A stretch of DNA of 64,000 bases from Anthostomella pinea (Eukaryota; Ascomycota; Sordariomycetes; Xylariales; Xylariaceae): the NCBI GenBank assembly GCA_963556695.1, contig CAUWAG010000003.1:1116001-1180000 (forward strand), read 5' to 3'. The notes beneath the pieces were generated by a model. It saw only the letters and a list, made by a program, of their open reading frames with translations, was not told the DNA's origin and did no database searches. The position numbers and the translations under genes were made by a program. This document shows positions 23,375-35,685 of the stretch, one piece after another (positions within the stretch are counted from its first letter, which is position 1; every line of letters starts with the position of its first letter).

Positions 23375-23824
23375 TGACCGAGACGTCCAGACTGACGGGT
23401 ATTTGATGCCAAACTGCTGTATAAGGTTTGGTGCAGGAGTCAGGAACTACGTGAGAATCGGGTCAGTGGTCAGTGAGCAGAACGGCCGCTTGTCGAGGCC
23501 CACCCGGGGCGCCCCAACTCCGCGATGTCTCCAAAATTCAATCTCACGCGACGTGCGGGGATTCCAAGGTGAGCTGTGGAGATGGTTGAGGGGAGCTCCA
23601 CGACTAACACTTTAGAACGGCTTAGGTTTCCCGGCTGACCACCTGATGTGCTTTTGTTGACACGCTACGCCCGGGGTTATGGGCACTCTGAAAAGTGTGA
23701 GCCTCGACTCGCGAGTCGTTCGCTCCTCCTTTCGACCCCCTCGCTTCATGTTCCGTCACCTTACACCACACTGCCCCCACGTTACACGAGATGCGTCTCG
23801 GTGTCGCGCACGCCCGGGTAGGCA
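23375..23824. other. Upstream region of the Zn2Cys6 regulator gene
   Basis: About 450 bp that must hold the regulator's promoter. GC-rich. I see no remnant of the missing SMP-30 domain here. Confidence 0.4.
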
Positions 23825-26059
23825 ATGGATCCGGCAGGGGCGACCACCCATGCCACCGGCGGACCGAAACCCGCAGATGAGGACTCGTCGAACCTGAAGA
23901 AGAGGATCCGCAAGTCACGGAGTCGTGGTTTGCGGACCAAGACAGGCTGGTGAGTCTGCCCTTTCATCGTCAAGCGTTCTCGTTTCCCCGCCGGACACTA
24001 GTTAGTGCTCTCTAGGTACTCCAAGTTCACCTTCCCCGGAAATCTGGGTCGGGTTAGGAAGCAAGCATGAGCTTGAGCTAACCTGGGACGTGGACTCGAA
24101 GCTTGACGTGTCGCAAACGCCATAAGAAATGCGACGAGAGATGTATGTACCGCCGTCCATCTTCCCGCCTGCCGTCGCTCTCTCGGGTCTGACAGATTGG
24201 GTGACCCAGTGCCTGTTTGTGGCCCATGCTCTATCTCAAGCCGGGACTGCGTCTACGCAGAGGGATCGCAATCAGTCACCATCCCTCATGGGAAACCTCC
24301 GGGTGCTGTCTCCGCGGTGAGCAAGGACTCGGATGATTCCTCCAGAATCTCACGCGAGACACCCGGTCAGATGACATTGAGTCCGCAGTCGCTCGTAGCG
24401 CCCCTGCCCGAGGAAGGACCGAAGCAGCCCGGTCCACAGTTCCCGACGGCAACGGGAGAGCCATATCAATATGGGTACTCTCCGGAGACGGTTACTTCTG
24501 ATGTTCTCACGGCCGACCTAGCCACGACTCGTTGGCTTGACCTGCTTGCTACCGATGCTGCTCAAGCCGACGGGGGATTCTCTCTCGCGCCAAGTCCGGT
24601 GCCCGAGGACACCGTCTTCAACGAGCCTTACGGACGGCTTCCAGACACCGAAAGGCCGCTAGACTCAAGTGGCGCCCCTGTGTCCGATGCCGTACTGACT
24701 GAGAGACATGCATGGCAGTCGGCCCATGACCTCCCACTGGAACCCCATCAAGCCGTGCTTTTTCGGACATTCGCCGAAAGGGCTTCACGCTGGGTGAGTC
24801 TAGCAGGAAGTGGGATACTGGATCCAGGGACGTGGTTGACCTTTGCCTACTCATCAGCTCGACCTCTTCGACCCCTACAAGAACTTCTCCACCTATGCTA
24901 CTCGACTTGCAGTATGTCGCCTTGTCCTACTATGCTGGCATTAGCGTTAACTTGCGTAGCTGCGGAACATTGGTCTTATGAGAGCAATCCTCGCCCTTGC
25001 TGCCAGACACAATGCCATGATACAAGCGAACACTGGACAGGCCGGAGCAGACCACAGTGAAGCCATACAATACTACTACGAAACACTTCATTATGTCCAG
25101 ACCGCGCTGAAGTTCAACAGCTACGCCCATTCAGAGGAGCTACTAGCAACAACTCTGGTCATCTCAACTTACGAGATGCTCGATGCGTCTGACAGTAACT
25201 GGCAAAGACACCTGAAAGGGGTGTTTTGGATCCAGCGATCCCAAAATGTCAACGGTGGCTCAGGGGGTCTTCGACAATCTGTCTGGTGGGCCTGGCTACG
25301 CCAAGATCTCTGGGCGGCATTCCGCGAACGACGAAGGTGCTTCAGCTTCTGGCGCCCAGTCAAGGACTACCCAGAGCTGAACCAGGACGAACTGGCGGAC
25401 CGGGCCGTCTACCTCCTGTCCCAAACTGTCAACTACTGTGCAGAGCCACATGCCTCCTCGACCGATCGCCAGATGGTTGAACGTCGGGCGTACGAAGGAG
25501 AGGTGCTTATGACAATGTTAGAGCGATGGAAGACGTTCCTGGGTCCCAAGTTCAGGCCCCTACCTACGGCACCCTCCGACTCGAGCGTCTTCGAGCCCTT
25601 GTGGATACACCCACCTCAGTTTGCCGTCGCCATCCAGGTGTACAACTTCGCTCGGATCTTGATAGTGCTGCATCGGCCTGCGATAGCTGGGTTTGATGGG
25701 TTCATGAAGACACAGGTCAGTTATCAGTATCAACGCCACTTCGTCTTCAGAGGAGCTTCGCATTGACAGACACGCAGAGAATGTTATCAGACGCCGTAGC
25801 TACTATCTGCGGCATCGCAATGGAGTTGAAAGATGAGGGATGCCAGATATTATCCGCCCAATGTCTGTTTGGAGGTGGGTGCCGTCGGTTTCAGTGCGAA
25901 GTGAGTACGCTGATATCCCCTACAGCTGGTCTCTGTGCCCAAGAGGAGGTAAAGAGGAAGACGATTCTTTATCTCGTCGATGCCTGCGAGGCTCGGACGG
26001 GATGGCCGATGGCGACCATGAGAAGCGATTTGAGAGCCGAGTGGGCAAAGGTTGGATGA
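23825..26059 (+). CDS. Zn(II)2Cys6 fungal transcription factor
   Basis: Seven exons: 23825-23949, 24102-24142, 24210-24793, 24858-24911, 24960-25715, 25778-25874 and 25926-26059, giving 596 residues. The zinc cluster is assembled across exons 1-3: C42-x2-C45-x6-C52-x6-C59-x2-C62-x6-C69, within CLTCRKRHKKCDERLPV and CGPCSISSRDC. It is preceded by a basic KKRIRKSRSRGLRTKTG stretch. The middle and C-terminal part match the Fungal_trans_2 type regulatory domain, with LDLFDPYKNFSTYATRLA (exon 4), LMRAILALAARHNAM (exon 5) and the ending ACEARTGWPMATM. Such proteins bind CGG-rich sites and activate pathway genes. Introns have GT-AG ends, a branch site GAGCTAACC is visible in the first, and joining keeps every family motif in frame. 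The gene looks intact and lies beside a broken SMP-30 gene, a possible former target. Confidence 0.93.
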
Positions 26060-27136
26060 AGGCTGTAGTGGCGTCCAGACATCTGACCACTCTGCTTGGA
26101 TACTCTAGTGCTTCGAGTGTATCTGACTAAGGATCACACCTTGATCACCTCGCTACTAATAGCTGGAAATGTCAGAGTGTAGCAGAACTTACGATATACA
26201 GTATATAATCCCGCGACGGCCACAATGTACCTTTGTCAGGCTTTCCTGGTGGAGCGAATACTTCTAGCTGTACCGAATGATCAAGTATACCATGCTACAG
26301 TTCATACTATCGCATGTCCTAGGTTTATATAAGTCGAATTCAAAAACTCCGCGGTTCCCTCGCGGAAGAATAGTCGAGATAGACTTTACTCTTGGACGGA
26401 TCATCATCCCATGTCTTTATTCTCTGCACCTCTCCAGAAGCAGCTGCGCTTCTAAATTGGAGAGGGCGTCGCATGGATAACGCCTCGAGGGATCCTGGTC
26501 CAGCGGCTCCGGTTCCTCATTCCTGTCCCCGAGTGAGGCAGTCGTCAGTGGCGGGTCCAGTGCCGGCTTGGTCCCGGCACACGCGCTCTGAAGGGGACGG
26601 GGACGCGAGACGCGGCATTTGGAGATGCGTGCGGGGATCGTAGGGTTTCTAGTTGGAGAAACTGCTCGACCCCGCGGTGACGCTGGCGGGACGAGAGTTG
26701 TCCTGCAGTCAGATGTCGAAATGGGTTGAACTTGATTTATCATCATCGTGACACTCGTGAGTTGGAGTCAAGTGATTTGTCAACTCAGACGCTGCGCTCA
26801 GCTTATCGTTCCTTCTTGGCTTAATCATGTCAATTGTATCGGTCTTGAACCTTACTCACTCGGGATTTACAGCCACATTTTCTTCTATGCAGGATAACCA
26901 AGATGGAGTGGAAGAAAGACAAGTCACCATCCAACTAGTAGACTGGTAAATGTCGTCCATGTCACGAGTTTCTGCAAGTCACGAAAGGCCAGGACCCCGA
27001 ACACGTAGCTATGCGGTTCCAATTGGTATGTGCGATGTCTGACTGCTTTAATCAATTCCTTCTATTATAGTATGCCACCCCGGACCACAAGGTCAGCTTC
27101 GTACCATCAGCCAGAGACTGACTGCGGAGTCGGTAC
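26060..27136. other. Intergenic region, no supported gene
   Basis: About 1.1 kb between the regulator and the first ankyrin remnant. A short ORF at 26417-26746 (-) has no recognisable motif. Confidence 0.4.
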
Positions 27137-27448
27137 CTAAGAGTAGGGAATATGCCGGTCTATTGGTATATCCCGCCCGGTGAGGTACATTTTCCCCGGG
27201 TATAAATAATGCAGTAAGGTGCTGCCGGCTTCGTCGACAACAGAGGTGGCTACTACGGGGATGGGATTATGTTCGCGAATGGCGATGCCTTCCAAGAGCG
27301 ATTCGACCTGAGCTCCATCGTTCAGAAAAGCGTGTCGAACAAGATCTCGCATCTCACTCTCTTCGTCTTGCGGTAAAGTCATGATGATGAGCGCAACTGC
27401 TCGTAAATTTAGTCGGGTTGCGTATATATTGTGTAATGGAGCTTGCAT
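27137..27448 (-). pseudogene. Ankyrin/coiled-coil family remnant, copy A (5' part)
   Basis: Contains the family N terminus EMRDLVRHAFLNDGAQVESL, then IAIREHNPIPVVATSVVDEAGSTLLHY. This parallels the copy at 39331 (ECRDILRYAFLNDAAQVQSF, then DEAGSSMLHYAALKGHV). After LLHY it diverges into a short unrelated tail instead of AALKGHV and the first intron, so everything downstream is missing. The likely start is the internal MTLPQDEESEMRDL rather than the first Met. The product would have been a small ankyrin-repeat protein; function unknown. Confidence 0.7.
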
Positions 27449-27499
27449 TGACTTACGTTGTCGAGCAAAGTGGTAAGCAAGTTGTGCGTTAATGGTGAG

Positions 27500-28100
27500 A
27501 GGAACGTCGAGGTGAAGAATCAGAGGTCGACTTCATTAGCTGCGAGTGTAACCTTGGCTAGGTCGGCGGCAGTCTTCCCAGCGTTGTTCTTTGTCGCCAC
27601 GTCTGCTCCGGCTTCCAACAACACCTCGCAATAGTAACGGTGGCCGTGGCGGGCGGCCCAATGCTTTCATTGGCTCATGATACGGTCCAAGATTTCTGCA
27701 TGTTATTAGCATCCAATGCGTCGAGCTGGTGGACCCCGTAAAGACCATACCGACGTGGCCACGCCAGGCATCATAGTGCAGCATCGTTGATCCGGCTTCG
27801 TCTCGGACGGCGGTGAGGACAAGGATTATGGATTGCTCTTCTCGATGTCCCTGGCGCGCGGCCTAATGCACGGCGGTGTCGCCATTTGTTTGTTTTCTCT
27901 GGGCAAACCCGGATACGAGTTCGGGTCTGTAGGCGTTGAAGTGCGAGAGGACCCGAACTGCGATCTCTACGAGTCTCGTTAGCTTCTGAAAAGGTCAGGG
28001 TGAGGAGATCCGGAGACTTTGGATGCCTTACTAACCTACCCTCCTAAATCTGTCCTAGAAAGAAACGCATACGCTCGTCCACTTGCTCGAAACTAAGATA
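27500..28100 (-). pseudogene. Ankyrin/coiled-coil family remnant, copy B, chimeric
   Basis: Read leftward from about 28100. An exon-2-like piece (EIAVRVLSHFNAYRPELVSG) follows an intron ending GCTAACGAGACTCGTAG. It leads to TNGDTAVH, an in-frame TAG, and AARQGHREEQS. The sequence then switches directly into an exon-1-like piece (VLTAVRDEAGSTMLHY, then RGHVG). A plausible intron begins GTATGGTC at about 27756 and ends in a GCTAATAACATGCAG acceptor. After it come a shortened repeat with an in-frame TGA and HWAARHGHRYYCEVLLEAGA, then NNAGKTAADLAKVTLAANE before a final stop. Thus two family units are fused at a similar ARQ/ARREQQS motif, the pattern expected from unequal crossing-over. Not translatable as one protein. 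Confidence 0.7.
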
Positions 28101-28664
28101 ATGTCAGCAGATTTTATGGCAATCGAAAACGACAGCTGTATCTGCGACTGCTGTTCTTATGAGACCCGTTCTCGCTGTGCTAAAAAGGTAATTGTTATAT
28201 AAGGTAGTCGGAAATGGCTTATTTCGTAAAGTGCAACTTCGGCAGTGCCTTGGTCGATACATTGGTGAGGCCAGGATAGGAGGCTGTTTGCGCGGAATTT
28301 CATAAGCGTAACTATAGGTATGATCACGGGTTAACCCAGTAAGATATGAGGATGTGGTGGGTACCATCCCCCATAGAAGTCGTACACCCCCACTAGTCGT
28401 ACAGCCAAACCCCACCATCACCACCCAAACTCCCACATGTTCACTTATATGCTTTCAGCCCGATGTGGAACCTATTCATAATGTAATTAGTGTTCTAGAT
28501 AGCCCTGATCTTAAGGTTCCAAATACAAAATTTATCTCGCAGCGCCTACGTGATTGGCTGTTAATTACCCCGCGTTTCCTACCCCGAATGGCATATTTGC
28601 GGTCTTACGCGGCTTTCATGAAGCCTTATTCTATATACAATATAGTATCGTATAGCTGCCTAAA

Positions 28665-30319
28665 ATGCCTCCCTATTCGTATACAGAGGATCAGATGGCG
28701 AATGCCATCTTAGATTTCACAGATGAGGACCTCTCGCTGCGAAAAAGCGCTCAAAAATACGGCATTCTGGCTATGACGCTATCAAATCGACTCAACGGCA
28801 GGCCTACGAGATCCGAAGCCCATATACAGCAACAGAGACACTCCCCTGTGCAGGAAACGACTATAACCAAATGGATTTTACTATAAAAAAAGCTGGGCCT
28901 AGCCTCTTCGCACTCCCTGGTCCGTGAGATCATCAAGAAGATATTGAAAGAAAAGGGGGATGGGGCCCCTCTAAGAGACACCTTCATGGCAGCCTTTAAG
29001 CGCCGCAACCCCTAGATCAAGAACAAGATTGGCAAAAGGATAGAAGCAGCACGCTTTAAGGGCTTTATGCCCAAGTCAGTTAGCTAGTTTTTGAAATTCT
29101 TAAAGCTTACAACTAAGTAAAATCCAAGAAATATTTACAATGTTAACAAAGGCGGCATCATATCGGGTTTTGGTAGCTATATCTATCCCTTTAATTCCAG
29201 AAAAAATTGAATTAAACTTTCAAGTATTGACTCTCTCATACTGGGTAGTTCTGCTACCGAGAAGGCCTTCCTGAAGAGCCCTCAAGGCCGGAGCTGGACC
29301 TCCTTCATTGAGACCATCTCAGTAACTAAAAAAATCTTTAAACTAGGTATTATTTTTAAAAGAAAGGACCTCCAAGCCCAGTGGTTTGTCAAGGAGTTTT
29401 GAAAGACTGCTGATTGGCATTATATATGCTCAGAAAACGGCTGGACTTCGAATGACATCGCCTGTAAGTGGCTAGAGGATGTTTTCCTCCCATAAACAGA
29501 CGCAGAATAAGGAGGAGACCAGTCCAAGGCAATCCTTTTAATCCTGGATGGCCATAAGAGCCACACTTCCGTACGTATATAATTTTTCCTTATTCCATTT
29601 AGACTTCTTTTAATTCTTCTTATTTAATATAGTCTAACATGTGTTAATAGAACGAATTCATAACTATATATTATTTCAATAATATCTTGCTCTGTTTCTT
29701 CTCTACGTATACTAATCACGGCATGCAACCTTTAGATAACGTGCCTTATAACGCCCTGAAGGCATACTACCAGAAATTCCTCTCTAAGTTGATTCCTTCA
29801 TGGATGCCTCGCCTGTTGACAAGATCAACTTCATCCGATGCTATAGAAAGGCCAGAACTTCTGCTTTCATTAAGCACAACATCCTCCTTAGGCTTCAAGG
29901 TTACTGGATGTTATCCTGTGAGCTGTAGGAAGTACTTACTGCATCCAGAGATACAAGAAGAGAAAAGAAAGACCCCTGAGCCTGATACCTCTGAAAGCTC
30001 TGAACCAGAGGACCAACGGACCCCTACTATGAGCCACCAGATCATAAATTTCGAAAAAAAGAAGTCCCTAGGGACCAGGCTAAAGTACAGGAAGATAGCC
30101 AACACATTTGAAGCCAAGGAGACCGAAGTTGTTATAAAAGATCGGAAGATCAAGGCTCTGGAGGCCGAATTAGAGCGGCTACGGCCAAAGAAGCGGCAGA
30201 AGATCCCTAATCCTAATGGGAAGTTCAAAACGGTGATAGAAATACTATCTCATGGAGGTACCATTAACCCTACTGCAGATGAGGACGTTTTGGAGGTACA
30301 AGAGCCTCGCCTATCGTGA
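28665..30319 (+). pseudogene. Pogo/Fot1 transposase, RIP-damaged
   Basis: Starts MPPYSYTEDQMANAI with a psq helix-turn-helix (RKSAQKYGILAMTLSNRLNG). A CENP-B-type region follows (SHSLVREIIKKILKEKGDGA). The DDE endonuclease region keeps SWTSFIETISV, QWFVKEF, ENGWTSNDIACKWLEDVFLP and ILLILDGHKSHTS with the second Asp; the last acidic part is HGMQPLDNVPYNALKAYYQK. A charged coiled-coil tail (RKIKALEAELERLRPKKRQK) ends at 30319. Several in-frame TAG/TGA/TAA codons and at least one shift break it. The stops sit where CAG, CAA or TGG is expected, consistent with RIP. No active protein is expected. Confidence 0.88.
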
Positions 30320-30447
30320 TCCAGGCAACTATTTTTCTTGGCGCCCCGTTGTTAAGGCGCAACCTTGATATTTGCACTAAAGCAGGCACTTCTCTCAGTA
30401 ACTGACTATCTCTGTCAAGGCACAAGAGAATTTTTCTCATAAGCCGG

Positions 30448-32025
30448 ATGGCACCCTTCCATGACGGGCCCCCAAACATGCCCATGGCCGTCCCAAAGAC
30501 GACCACCGGCGGCGTGCTCAAATCCCCGGCCCCTAGAAAGACATACAGCCCGGCAACTCCGAGCAGGCTCCGCCAGGCACTGCTTGACGACATCAGCAGC
30601 TGCCTGTCACAGGTCTCTGAGGCTGACTTCACCGTTATTTCCCTTCTGAAAGGAAAATCCCAAAATATCAATAATAGCAGCACCACTAGAATGAAACGGC
30701 CTTAATTGAACGAAATCTCGACAGACCAAGCCATTATACGCGATATAGGGAATAAAACCTCCTCCTCAGAGTGCCAAGACCAAGTTGCCAGAATACTGGC
30801 TAAAGACAAGCACCTTTATGAAGCCAGGATAACAATGTTTCAAGAGTGTGTTGCAGCGGTTGATAAGACACTTGAGAAAGCTGGAACCGAACTATACTCT
30901 CATGCCAAGGAGTTCAGCGCTTTCTTTTCTAAATGTCTGAGCGAGTGGCTGGAAACCCGAGATCCGCCCAAAAGGAAGACCATCCTTGGGGGGATAGGGA
31001 TGGTAAAGCCCACCATGACCTTTGCCCAAACTGTCTCCTCTAGCCAACGACAGCATCCACAGAGAGTCAATACTACTATAAAGAAAACACAGCCTGGCGC
31101 CTTCATCACTACCAACCAACTGAAGAAGAAACAAAATGATCTCTAGGTCTTTGTCTGCATGGATAATAGCCACCTAGAGCCCTACGGAATAAAGTCTACA
31201 CTAAACAGAAGACTTAAGCTCCACCCTTAAGAGCTTAGAGAAGTGACCCGGTGCCCCTCCGGATTTACCTTACACCCAAGGGACAAGCCAACTCAGGCTA
31301 AGCTCCTGGCCTTCCAAGAAGAAATCACTGATATTCCCAAAGCAGAAAAGATTAAGACCCACACGGTCTGACATCACTACAAGGTCGATAAATGCTCAAG
31401 AAAGGTCATCAGTACGGAAGGGTTGACAATCGACATTACCGATATTGCTGTTACTGATAAAATTAAAGCCCAAACAGGTGACAGACCTTTAAGGTGCATA
31501 CTCTCAAGGAACACAGTTGATTCTGATCTGGAGATCACATAGGTGATCTCTTTGCCCCATGCAGCAAAGAAACTATTCACGCTTTTTGCTCACTCAATGA
31601 CCTCGAGGCACATTCAATACTCCCCCAAGGTTCACCAGTATGCGAGCTGCTTCAGATACCATGATAGAAACTACCGATGTGAAAAGCAAGTATGTGCACG
31701 TTGCGCCAGCGCAGTACACCAGGGGGATTACGAAAAACCAATCCCAAAGTGTGTCAACTGCAAAGGACCTCATGCTGCCAACTTCGACAAATGCCCTGCA
31801 CGCCCCAAGGTTGTGAAAGGCATCATCCATAAGCACACATGGGAGCAAATCCAGGAAATAAGGCTAGCCGGAGAAAGAGCCAGATCCAAGGCCTTTAATG
31901 AAACAGGCAGAAACCAAGCTGGATCAACACCCAGCAATAATAACAAAGACATCACAATGCAAATCGACACAACAGATACAACTCATCCCAGAGATGCCGA
32001 TACCATTGTTGTCAGTCAATGTTAG
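30448..32025 (+). pseudogene. LINE ORF1 (gag-like, zinc-knuckle) with RIP stops
   Basis: About 525 codons in one frame, interrupted by TAA at 30703, TAG at 31144 and several further TAG/TGA codons, each explained by a change from Gln or Trp. The N-terminal half is helical and charged. The C-terminal part has clustered Cys/His motifs (CFRYHDRNYRCEKQVCARC, then CVNCKGPHAANFDKC), i.e. CCHC knuckles that bind the element RNA in LINE ribonucleoprotein particles. ORF1 ends with TAG at 32023-32025, overlapping the ORF2 ATG at 32019 by 7 nt. Confidence 0.83.
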
Positions 32026-35000
32026 GTACATCAAACAAAACACATCAACACGGGCATCTAGTCATCCATTCTATGAATACAGCAGGAGGACAAAAGAGTG
32101 CAGGCCCTACAGAGTTAGCCATTAACCTGGCTGACTACAAAGGAGAACAAGCAGACATCATTATGATACAAGAGCCCTGGGTTGGCATACCACCAGGCAG
32201 GAGAATGGGAGTAAAGACACACCCCAATTACGATATATACTCCCCAGTGGATTCCTGGGACAGCAACAGTACACGGCCCAGATCTCTCATCTATGTGAGA
32301 AAACAACTTTAAGCGGATCAATTTCGGCCCTATGCTACACAAAACATCACCTGGGTCAAGGTATAAGGCATTACATTTGCCAGTGTCTACTGGCCATGTA
32401 ACAACCCACAGGAAGTGGATGATATTCTGGAAGTATAGACTCCACCTTTTGGCTGCGTTATAGCTGGAGATTTCAATACTAACAACACATCCTGGGACTC
32501 GAGCAATCCAGGATATCATGGTGGTATCATACTTACACAGACTATGGCAGACCACGGACTGGATCTGATTTCTGAACCAGATGTCCCAACACATGATGAC
32601 AGAAATGTACTAGATCTGGTGTTCTCAGATGTCCCCATGGCTGAAGCCTCAGTCAATGATACACTTCAGTGCACCTCAGATCATAAGACATTACGAATAG
32701 TCATTCTAATTCAGGGAGATCTAGACTGAGTCCTTAAGGCCAATTATTGGATAGTATCAGACGATAAACTATAAGAGCTGGCAGATAATGTCCAAACCAG
32801 GATTCATGAACTCCCCCGGCTGGGTATATCCCCTGGCCAGGTAGATACCTTTACACAAAGCTTGATCAACATGATCCAAGGCTGTATCAGGACAGTGGGC
32901 AAGAAGCCCCGTCAATCTAGGCCCACTGCTTGGTGGAATGATGACTGTAAAGCAGCTATTCAGACATACAGGGCCCTTTCTAAACAGACTACAAGCCAAG
33001 AGGGGCGGAATTCAGCCTGACAAGAATTTCACTGCGTGGTTCGGAAAGCTAGGAGAGAGTAATAACAGACTCTAATTAATTCAGCAACTGAACCAAAGGA
33101 CCTATACAGAATTGTCTCTTGGCACAAGCTATCAGCAGGATTGCGTTCCCCTCTAATCATCATAAGAGACCAAATATTCGAGTCACAAGAGAGCAAGGCA
33201 AATACACTACACTCAGCCACGTTTGAACGAAGTACCTCAGACAACAATATTATCGACCCCTGGTTTGCTCAGATCATACAACCCAAGCCATATATCCCCC
33301 TTGAATACCATGTCGGACTGGAAGAGGCTGAAGGGTGCAATTTAGGGATCAAGAGCAACTCCCCGGGAGTAGATACCCTTACAGTATGGATTCTGAAAGC
33401 TTGCTGGCCATTCATTGGGGAACATATCAGAGCCCTTTTTTAGACCTGCCTACAAATTGGACACCACCCTAAACTATTTAAAGTAGCTGAGGTGGTGATG
33501 ATCCCAAAACCAGGAAAAAAAGACTACTCTAATCCCAGGGCCTACAGACCAATATCGCTACTGTCATGTCTTGGCAAAGGCCTAGAACGACTCATCGCGA
33601 AAAGGATTACCTGGTTTGTTGTCAAACTTGGAATTCTAGCTCCATAATATTTTGGAGCTCTACCAAAGCGCTCTGCCACCTACTTGGTAGCTGCACTCAT
33701 ACACGATATGGAGCAGGCCCTCGACCAAGGCCTCGTTGCAACGGTAGTCACGTCAGATGTGAAAGGGGCCTTTGACGCTTCCCTAATGAGACGACTGGTG
33801 GCTTATATGAAAGGACAGGGCTGGCCGGGCTTTCTCATAAGATGGGTCTAATTATTCATGTCCGAGCGGTCCGCAAGAGTTCAGTTTGAAGGTATTGTGA
33901 CTGATATAAAAGCTCTCATTTGTGGGCTACCACAAGGATCACCAGCCTCTCCAATTCTTTACATGCTATATACAGAGCCAATCTGTGCCCAATTTGGTAT
34001 AAAAAGGAGATGCTTTAGATACATAGACAACTTAGCGACTCTCTGCATTGGAAAGAACCTTAAGGAAACAGCTATAAAGGCTTCTGAAAATCTCTATTTG
34101 CTCAGTCAATTGGGACATAATAATGCTATTGAATTTGACCCTGACAAAACTGAGATCATGCATTTCTCAAGGAAAAAGAACTCAGACAACCCTCCAGTCC
34201 GCCACGGGACAATGAACAAAATAGCAAAGGACTCCATGCGATGGCTGGGTGTCTTCCTGGATAGAAAACTAAACTTCCAAAATCACGTTTCCTACTGGGC
34301 CAAGAAAGCTAATAAGATAGCAAATCACCTTCGAGGACTATACAACACAGTCAAAGGACTTCCAGTAAAGTCAACCAAGAGGGCTGTGAAAGCTTGTGTT
34401 ATTTCTATTCTTACACACGGCCTGGAGGCCTGGTACCCAGGAATCGAGAAAGTTGGGAGCTTAGGTGGGACATCAGCATGTCGTATTAAGGGGCTTCTTA
34501 GCGATCAGGGCTATCTTGCCAGTCTGGGAAAAACACCCTGGACATATCCTACATTTTGAATCGCAGATTCTCCCAGCAGGAGTTCTTGCAGAGTCAATAA
34601 GACAACGTCACGGCCTCTGACTAGGACGAATAGACCAGAGACACCCTCTTGTTGGCAGGCTCCAAATACAAGCTCGCAAGAATCCAACAAGGCTACAAAG
34701 GAGCTTCCAGCTAGTCCCTGACTTCCAGAGACCAACACTTACCAGGCCATCATGGAAGAAACCTCCAATCCGTAAAGATAAAAACAAAGAAACAGAGCTC
34801 TTCAAGCAATGGCTACAGGAGAGAAATGTGAACACTGACCTTGTCATCTATTCAGATGGATCACAATTAGACAACCAAGGCACAACCCATACTGGATGGG
34901 GTTATACCATCAGGAAAGGCGGCACTACACAAGAAGTATACCGGGGAAAGGGCAGACTTCTCCAAGCAGAAGTAATAGATGCTGAAGTCCATGGTGCTCT

Positions 35001-35685
35001 CCAAGGTCTTGCAGCAGCCAGGGCAATTGGACACGGAAAACAGCTATATGTCTGCCTGGACAACACGTCAGTGGTAGATGGGCTCAATGGGACTCCACCC
35101 GAGACATCACAAAATATTTTTCTATGATTTCAAAAATTTGCCACAGCACACACTCTTGGAGTGACCGTCAAGTGGATTCCTGGATACAGAGATATTGATG
35201 GCAACGAAGCTGCCAATACACTAACAAAAGAGGGTGCTATACTAAAAACATACACAATAAATCTTCCTATAATCTCTTGGGTTAAAAGAGATCTTAAAAG
35301 AAAGGGCAAGAAAGAGTTCAATCAATGATAAAAAGACCGATCAGAACCTAGATATCAAGAAATATACTCACATATAATAACTGAAAGAGACCTTATATCT
35401 TTTAAAAGGAGTACTTTATATAGACTTCTAGCAGCCAGATCTGGACATGGCGACTTTGCCAGATACCATGAACGCTTTGGGCATACAGACTCGAATGATC
35501 ACTGCAGCTGTGGTGAGAAGAAAACACCACAACACATTTTCTTTTGTAAGAGGCTGGGGAAAAACTGGCTGCTGCCTAGGTACTCGCCTAGGACAGCTTA
35601 TTTACAATACTTAAAAGAGAGGAGCACAGAATGGGCAAAATTCGTGGAGAAGAGCAAGTTCTTTTTAATAATCTGCCCCCGATAG
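32019..35685 (+). pseudogene. LINE ORF2 (endonuclease, reverse transcriptase, RNase H) with RIP stops
   Basis: The endonuclease keeps IIMIQEPWVG, VIAGDFNTNNTSWD and SDHKTLRI. The reverse transcriptase keeps VVMIPKPGKKDYSNPRAYRP, VKGAFDASL and GLPQGSPASPILY. Its active site reads RYIDN (34020-34031) instead of YxDD, so the second catalytic Asp is Asn. RNase H (LVIYSDGSQ, then AEVHGALQGL and VKWIPGYRD) follows, and a Cys/His motif (HCSCGEKKTPQHIFFC) lies near the end. At least ten in-frame stops are present, nearly all TAG where CAG/TGG is expected. A frame change lies between about 34450 and 34520. The copy cannot make enzyme itself. Confidence 0.88.
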
